64,000 nt of DNA from Tetracladium setigerum. Its lineage: Eukaryota > Ascomycota > Leotiomycetes > Helotiales. Positions 58,025-64,000 of the stretch are shown in pieces (within the stretch, counting starts at the first letter, position 1; each line of letters opens with the position of its first letter). Location of the stretch: NCBI GenBank assembly GCA_031472005.1, contig PZJY01000003.1:558001-622000 (forward strand). Direction: 5' to 3'. Position numbers and translations under genes: made by a program. Below the pieces are notes generated by a model. The model was not told the origin of the DNA and did no database searches. It saw only the letters and a program-made list of their open reading frames with translations.

Positions 58025-59834
58025 ATGTCGGTCGAGTCTTCAGTTTCGAGATTTCTCCTTTTGGTACTCGCTTGCACGGCTATCGCTCTACAAGTCAGTC
58101 CAGAATCGCCATGTGCCGCGGTATGCCTTGCTCCTGGAGGCGACGACGTCTTAAATCCACTTTCTTCCAACACCTATAGTACAGATATAGTGTGCCGAGA
58201 CAGTGATTACATTGATCTGGAGGAAGGAAGGAGGTTCAAGACTTGTCAGAGGTGTCTAGAAAAGAGCAGTGCATCCAAGTCCGGAGAGAGTGACCAGTCC
58301 TGGTTCATTTGTAAGTTGGAGATCTTGACTTAAGCCAATACATGCTAATTAATATTTCCAGATAACCTACGATTTACAGTTGCCTCGTGTCTGTTCAACT
58401 GGGTCAATTCTACCGAGAACATTTGCTCAACCGCAACGACATGTGGACCGTTGCGAAACGCTCTTCAAGAAGGAAGTCTCGACCCTTCCAAGCCAACGTG
58501 GCCATATTGTTCTACAGACACAAGCGTATTTCTTGGACCAAATCTTGAGTCATGTTCGGCGTGTCTTCGCAACTCGCAGACTCAGAAATATCTTGCAAAT
58601 TGTAAGTCATGAAGCAAACGAAGTCTTGGAGATGCTGTAGCTAAATCACTGTCATTATAGTTCTAGTAGCATTACAAGCAGGATGTATCCAACGTCCAAG
58701 CACACAAGTCTTGATCGGACTAGATGGCGACCTGTTTACATCAACGACAGCAAATGTGGCCAACCCTGGCGTCACGCCAGTCTCAACAACCACCACATCA
58801 GAGCCACGCAAAGGTCTCAGCAAAGGTGCCGTCATCGGTATCTCTGTAGGAGTAGCAGTCATGGGCCTCATTGGAATTGCTCTTCTCGTATTCCTTTGCT
58901 TTCGCAAACGCTGGAACAAGAGATCGAAAATGTCTCGTCTAGCATCCCCTCTCGATCCACGCTTTGGCTCAATCAGCATTACCACCCCTAATAAAGGAGC
59001 ATTTTCAGACTCATACTCTAATGCTCCGATTGAAATCAAGGGAACAATGTCATCCTCCTCAACCCCAAGAGAAACAGGTGGCTTCCTAAAGTCCACCGTG
59101 GCACCTCGATCTGTTCTCAAAGTCCCGGACTCAAAGAAAACCAAGCTCAGCATCTCGACTCAACCCGCTTCACAACACGCCTATAACGCACCATCCTACC
59201 ACCCATCAACAACTCTCCCCACCCACCACGCCTACATACCTCAAGACACAGAAGACACAGTATCCCCCATCTCAGCTACAAGCACCCTAGCACCCCTCCC
59301 TTTCACCTCTCATCAATTCGAATCTCTAAGACCCTCTCCCCAACACGATCTTCCCAGCCAAACCCTTCAACCGTCCAATGATTCATCCCGCATCTATGCA
59401 CCAGCTCTACACTCCTCCCAAAACCGCCGCATCATCCAAGAAGAACCCGTCCGCATCTCTATCTCCACCAACTTCCAAGACACCCCGAATCAGCCCCTCC
59501 TCCTCTATCCGCCTTCCCCTCTCAACCTCAAAGCCGTTCTCGTGCCCGCTCCCAAGACCCAAATGGCTCACGAGCACGTTCTCGCTCTCGTTCAGGCTCA
59601 AGAAATCGTTCTGGGCCCCATGGACGCTCATCCAGCGTTCGGGGGAGGCGTGTTACTATGCTTGCTGGGTTGGGGAATTCAAATGCGAGCTCGCAACAAC
59701 CAATTGGGTCACGCGAATCGGATTCTATGATTCATTTCAATTATGAGTTGGCCGAGAGGGATGGGCTTGGTGGAAAGAATAAAGATAGTCCTGCTGTGTC
59801 GGAGGGTGGTGATCAATGGCCTGGAAATTACTAG
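58025..59834 (+). CDS. Twelve-cysteine ectodomain single-pass membrane protein 1; frame broken once
   Basis: Three exons (58025-58310, 58362-58601, 58661-59834) give 566 residues when one missing C near 59516-59519 is allowed for; the exon total is then a multiple of three. A signal peptide (FLLLVLACTAIALQ) is followed by an ectodomain of about 200 residues with twelve cysteines: C-x3-C, C, C-x2-C, C, C-x5-C, YC, C-x2-C, C. A membrane segment (AVIGISVGVAVMGLIGIALLVFLCF) and a long cytoplasmic tail rich in Ser/Pro follow, ending in RSRSRSGSRNRSG and NYELAERDGLGGKNK. As printed, the frame leaves the tail at YPPSP. No named domain is recognised. The gene at 61827-63265 has the same plan and two introns at the same positions and phase. 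Role unknown; a surface receptor or wall-linked sensor is inference. Confidence 0.82.
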
Positions 59835-60802
59835 GTTCTCATTGTTTACAGCAGCAATTGCACTTCAGTCGAAGCCGGCATTGCATTGGACTGAGTAGTA
59901 AGGTAGTTAGGTAGGAAGGAATCTTGAATACTGAAACAAACAAATTGATACGAAAGGCGTTCTGGCGTTACTTGGTTGAATTTAACGTATCTGGGGAGAG
60001 ATACCTGGTGGAACAGTCTTTATCTACAGTTTACCTAATGAATGTAAGGATTCGATACAACACCACAGTACAATGCCCTAACAAATTGTTCAACTTTTTG
60101 ACCTTCAACTTGCAATAGCCTCATTTTCCATTTCCCATCTGTTTCAAGCAATCGACCAATTAAATAATCAACATGCCAACAGAACAACCAAGTAAACAAA
60201 ATTCACTATCAAAAACTACTGAATCTCCCCTCCCCCACTCCCTCTGCAATACTCCCTCCTCACAAAGGTTCAAAGCCTCTCCCCTTCAAACAACTCACAC
60301 AACTCACACCACCCACTCCTTAGAAAACTCACACCACTTCCTCACACCACTCCCTTTACGATTTTTTCCCTCCTTCAAAAATCAATCAATGCATCTAAGC
60401 GCCGCCAATGCTCCCGACAGACTGGATCGCCATCTCGTTGGTTCGGCACCCGGTTTGTTATTCTTCCACTCCTCTCTTTCTTCCTCCCCCAATTAAAGAA
60501 CTGTATGAAGGCATTGAAGATTCTTTGCCAATCCCATTCTTCATAAATTCTTAATAGTAACTGCGACACAAAGGAAAAGTGATGTGACGGTGTCTATATG
60601 GAAGAATCGGTAGTAATGGGAAAGTCCGCTGGGGATGTTGGATTATTGGATGTGTGATGTAAAAGAAGCTAGGTGCTTTGTGTAACGCAAGGTGTACATA
60701 TTTGTGTGCATATACGGAGGGAGGTATTGGTGTATGTATTGGTGTGGGTAAGTGTTGGTGTTGGTTTTTTTTTATGCAGGTAGCCCGCTGCCATGGATTA
60801 TT

Positions 60803-60823
60803 GGGGGGGGGGGGGGGCGGGGG
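60803..60823. repeat. Near-pure G tract with one C
   Basis: About 20 G broken by one C. The exact length is unreliable if G/C runs are under-called in this assembly. Confidence 0.8.
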
Positions 60824-61708
60824 AGTGACGAAAGAAGAAAGGGAGGGGTTCTCTTTTTTTTGGTTGGTATGATGTTTGTTTGTATAACGGTCTGACCCGG
60901 GTGTTGGGGAAAGGATGGTGAATTGAGGAAGCGGGACGGTACATTCATGTCCTCGTGGATTTGGATCTGGATGTGGTAAGGCATGTAAAATTCCAGAAAA
61001 ATATTCGAAAACTCTTCTTATACTTCACGGGAGGAGGTGGTGAGAATTAGAATTTTGCTGCAGAAGACTTATTACTATGGGAATGATACAATCTAGATTG
61101 AATTGATCAGTTTCTTGATTTTATTATTAATCTATTGAGGGTGCGAACGCACAGAACGAGAGGTGCTGTGGAAGAGTTGACTGTGGAGGAAGGAGGGGTT
61201 GGAGATTTTACATGTTCAATAGGTGCTAGTGAACGTGGACTGAGGGACAAGACAGACAAATGCCCTGGTTCTAATCTCATTAGATTAGCGCTTCTTATCA
61301 ATTCAACTGAATAGATTTATATTCTTCCACAGCTACGAAACATCTTGGCAAAAGCGTATGTGTGTGTCGAAACACCCAATTCTCATGATTATAATTCTCG
61401 CTAAAGTAGGTAAATCTTATATAGACAATGCTCCAGGAGGGAGAGAGGGGGCAACAGCAAGTAAGTATCGTATGGCAAACGAGACGAGCCAAAAAAAAAA
61501 AGACAACACCGTGGGGTATATAGAAATCTCATGAGCGAGGAAATGAATTCATAGTCCAGAATCAAATCCATCATCCAATCCTCCCCCTTCTCTTTCTCCT
61601 CATTCTTCCCTTCACAACAACTATACACACCATGTGATTATGAGAGTAGAGGTCTGATAAATCAACCCACTTCCTTCTTCCCGACCCAACTCCCATACCC
61701 AACCTCAA

Positions 61709-61730
61709 GCCTGAGCCTGAGCCTGAGCCC
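61709..61730. repeat. GCCTGA hexanucleotide repeat
   Basis: About three and a half tandem copies in the 3' flank of the minus-strand gene. Confidence 0.75.
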
Positions 61731-61826
61731 CAGCCCCAAAACTCCCGCTAAGACAAAGGCGTAATAGCCCCAAAAATATAAATTGTTTGCTGTGTTGTGT
61801 TATGTTGTATTGTACGCACAATACTT

Positions 61827-63265
61827 TCAAGATTCTCCACTGCGTCGTCCATGCCCAGGGTGTAAGAGAACAGGAGCCACATTCTGCATCTCTATCCTAT
61901 CACCCTCTCTCACACCCTGCCTCTCACCAGACCCACTCGCACTCCTCAACGGCGGCCTCGGCGCACTACTACTCCCAAAGCTATTCTGCCTATTCATCGG
62001 CCACTCCCTAGCCACGACCTGCGCCTGCTCCGTTGCACTAATCGGACTCGAATAATTACTCGAGTAGGGACTGAAGAATCGCTTCTCCTGAGCCGGGCTA
62101 GTATCTTCATAATTTCTTCCACCACGGCCACTCATGCCCCAATCCTGGGGAGGGAATAAAGGCTGCTGACTCACGGCACTTTGCGGACTATCTTGGAAGA
62201 AACCGCCTGCACTGTGCGGTGCGAAGCCCATGCCACCAGCGCTGCCGGGATGTGGTGATCGTTCGCTTACTTGTTGAGCGACCCATTCGGCGTAACCGGG
62301 TTGCTTTTGACGCTGTTCGAGAAAGGCGCGACGACGCTTCTTGCCGCGCCAGACGATGCAGCAGCCGAGGACTGTGAGGATGAAAGCGAGGGCGCCGATG
62401 GCTATGCCTACTTTGGCGCCGAGGGGAAGTCCACCTGGTGCTTCTTTGTGAACGGATTTTGCTGTTGCGTTTGGATCGGTTATGTTCGTTCTGATTTCAG
62501 AGAAGAGGTTGCCTTCGATTGAGATGGTGGCGCCGAGGATGGGCTGTTGTTTGCAGGCTGCTGCGAGGGCGGTGATGACTGTTTTGTCTGGTTAGATTTT
62601 TGATAGAATAATAATAAAAGTGTGAAGGTAAAAAAGGGGGGACTTACAGTTGGTGACGTAGAATTCATCACTTTGGGCAACGCAAGCATTGCACTTTGGT
62701 AGAATATCCTCCTGCATGAGTGCACAGTATCCGTATGCGGTAGCGTTTGGCGAGAGGGAATCGAATTCGAATGCATTCTCAAGATGCCCGCATGCCGTAC
62801 TGTGGAATGTTAGAATGTTTTACCATCAATTCGAAGTACTATAACAAATATCCTACCTTGTCATACAGGGGGTGGTACCATGATTGGTGTTGTTCGGATA
62901 TCCAAACAAGCACCAACTTACTGCATATCGCAAGTTGTCTGACCCATTTGTTAGTTCGCCGGGAAGAAGAAAGAAGTTGGCTTTGAGTACTTACACAGTG
63001 CCCATTGAAGATCAGTCTCTTTCGTCCTCGGATCCACGTATTTGCTTGTCAACTGGCAGTTGATACAGTTCTGGAAAACAGTACCTCTGCTGGTGGTGAC
63101 GTATTCGCGATCGATACAGGTGATGTCGCCCTCACCGCTCGTCTGATCCAGAACATTTCCGCACTTGGAGGCACAAGGCGAGCTTTCTAATGCTTGCAGA
63201 GCAAAAGTCGAGCATAGGAGTGTTGCGAGGAGGACAAACAACGAGGATTGCATTGTTGGCCGCAT
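61827..63265 (-). CDS. Twelve-cysteine ectodomain single-pass membrane protein 2
   Basis: Paralogue of the protein at 58025. A signal peptide (SSLFVLLATLLCSTFALQ) is followed by SSPCASKC, DITC, QNCINC, ALYNLRYAVSWCLF, PCMTSTAC, YGYC, KCNAC and AAAC, giving the same twelve cysteines with the same short spacings as the first protein. A membrane segment (VGIAIGALAFILTVLGCCIV) and WRGKKRRR stop-transfer lead into a Gly/Ser/Pro-rich tail of about 180 residues. Four exons: the introns before YNLR and inside TNF/ANF are phase 1 and sit where they do in the first gene, and one extra intron lies before TACGHLENAF. The frame is intact in all parts read. The ATG at 63265 is the first in-frame ATG; 63253 is also possible. 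It is convergent with its paralogue, 2 kb away. Confidence 0.85.
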
Positions 63266-64000
63266 TTTCGACCGGATTCTTGGGCGGATCCCGCGGGGTA
63301 GAAACAATTGAGGGAGGCGGCACCCTCGAACAAATAGTTCTGGAGTGAGTGAGAGCGGTCGTCCACGGTATTAATTAGTAGCGAGCGGTCATGGACAGCA
63401 AGACTTGACCGGCAAGACTCGAGGTCGTCGATGGGTTGCAGCGCTGTCGAACAACACAACTTGGCGTATATCTGAAGTTGATTGATGAATTGAAATGCAG
63501 AGACACTAGGGCAGCAGGCTGGCCTTGTATACGACCCCGTTGAACGACTATCTATCCACTTGCCGCACACCTCTCCTCCCCATCACAGACATCACATCAC
63601 CCAAAGGCTGGATAAATCCCACTTTGAGGGACGGCAGAAGTGTGATAGTCCGAATCGAGTCGAGGACGTGATGCGAGGTACCCTGCAAAGGCAACTTTCC
63701 GGACAGGGATTCGATCAACCTTTTCGGTCCAAGGAATATTGACTTCGCCAATCCAACGAATCCGCGATGTTCCCTTGCATCGATTGGCGAGCTCGAGGCT
63801 GAGCGGTGGAGGGGGCGGCGGTCATCAATATGTTGTCCAGGCACTTTGGTTCGCTGTGGATTGTGAAATAGTTGTCCTCCATATGTATGGGATGGGGTGG
63901 AAGCAGTTCTCAATATTGCAATTGGGTGCACTCACTCCTACCATTATTCGTCACAAAAATTAGCAAAATGCGAACCTCCGGACTCTCTCCCAATCGTAGG
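63266..64000. other. Right end, promoter side of the membrane protein gene
   Basis: 735 bp. A few open frames on both strands, none convincing. The window ends here, so a gene starting beyond the edge cannot be excluded. Confidence 0.4.

Larger units (their letters stand above)
59835..61826. other. Intergenic between convergent paralogues; poly-G and GCCTGA repeats
   Basis: 2 kb holding the 3' ends of both Cys-rich genes. Contains a G-rich tract (60803-60823) and a GCCTGA hexamer repeat (about 61709-61730). Short frames are compositionally skewed and not supported. Confidence 0.5.

Noticed and set aside
60173..60496. Small plus-strand gene between the two Cys-rich genes
   Set aside because: Thr/His/Ser-rich simple composition, no ordered segment, no splicing signals and no family resemblance.
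1..64000. tRNA, rRNA, replication origins, integrated virus or complete transposon
   Set aside because: No cloverleaf, rRNA block, transposase, reverse transcriptase or long terminal repeat was recognised on reading; a dedicated search was not possible.

Overview
The window looks like nuclear DNA of a filamentous ascomycete. The genes are monocistronic and cut by short introns (mostly 45-70 bp, GT...AG). Two Zn2Cys6 regulators, a CFEM protein, ATG15 and a BOR1-type exchanger are present. The gene set would fit a leotiomycete such as the Botrytis/Sclerotinia group, but that placement is inference and was not tested by alignment.

Layout. 0.6-5.6 kb: a DHCR24-like FAD oxidoreductase and a mitochondrial m-AAA protease, both minus. 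6.4-20.3 kb: a candidate sugar-use cluster made of a GH3 beta-glucosidase with a PA14 insert and no visible signal peptide (-), a Gfo/Idh/MocA dehydrogenase (+), a Zn2Cys6 regulator (-), an MFS sugar transporter (+), and two more Gfo/Idh/MocA enzymes (-, +). Its three divergent promoters all carry direct CGG-N5-CGG repeats with similar spacers, which suggests one local regulon. 20.6-21.0 kb: a Ulp1-like protease remnant. 21.6-30.0 kb: BOR1-type anion exchanger (-), ROG1/DUF676-like lipase (-), and a Ser/Thr-rich single-pass membrane protein (+). 30.0-34.2 kb is gene-poor and precedes a second Zn2Cys6 regulator (34.3-37.3 kb, +). 39.9-51.6 kb holds core housekeeping genes: PAF1 (-), RER1 (-), mitochondrial enoyl-CoA hydratase (+), ATG15 (-), a VPS9-domain GEF (+) and CBF5 (+). 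53-63.3 kb is rich in surface proteins: a His/Ser-rich small protein, a CFEM membrane protein, and two convergent paralogous 12-cysteine membrane proteins.

A striking property of the sequence itself is that eight otherwise conserved genes are each broken by one or more frame jumps. Every jump is repaired by one extra G or C in a G/C run (13 well-supported sites, 2 more likely ones). In the three genes whose exons I summed completely after repair (enoyl-CoA hydratase, ATG15, MFS transporter) and in the 58-kb membrane protein, the totals become exact multiples of three. This points to homopolymer under-calling in the assembly rather than to decayed genes. All coordinates below are as found, with no repair.

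How the genes may work together: the cluster reads as import of an intact beta-glucoside or related sugar (MFS), intracellular hydrolysis (GH3), and NAD(P)-dependent oxidation of the released sugar or aglycone by three different Gfo/Idh/MocA enzymes, under a dedicated Zn2Cys6 factor. The substrate is unknown.
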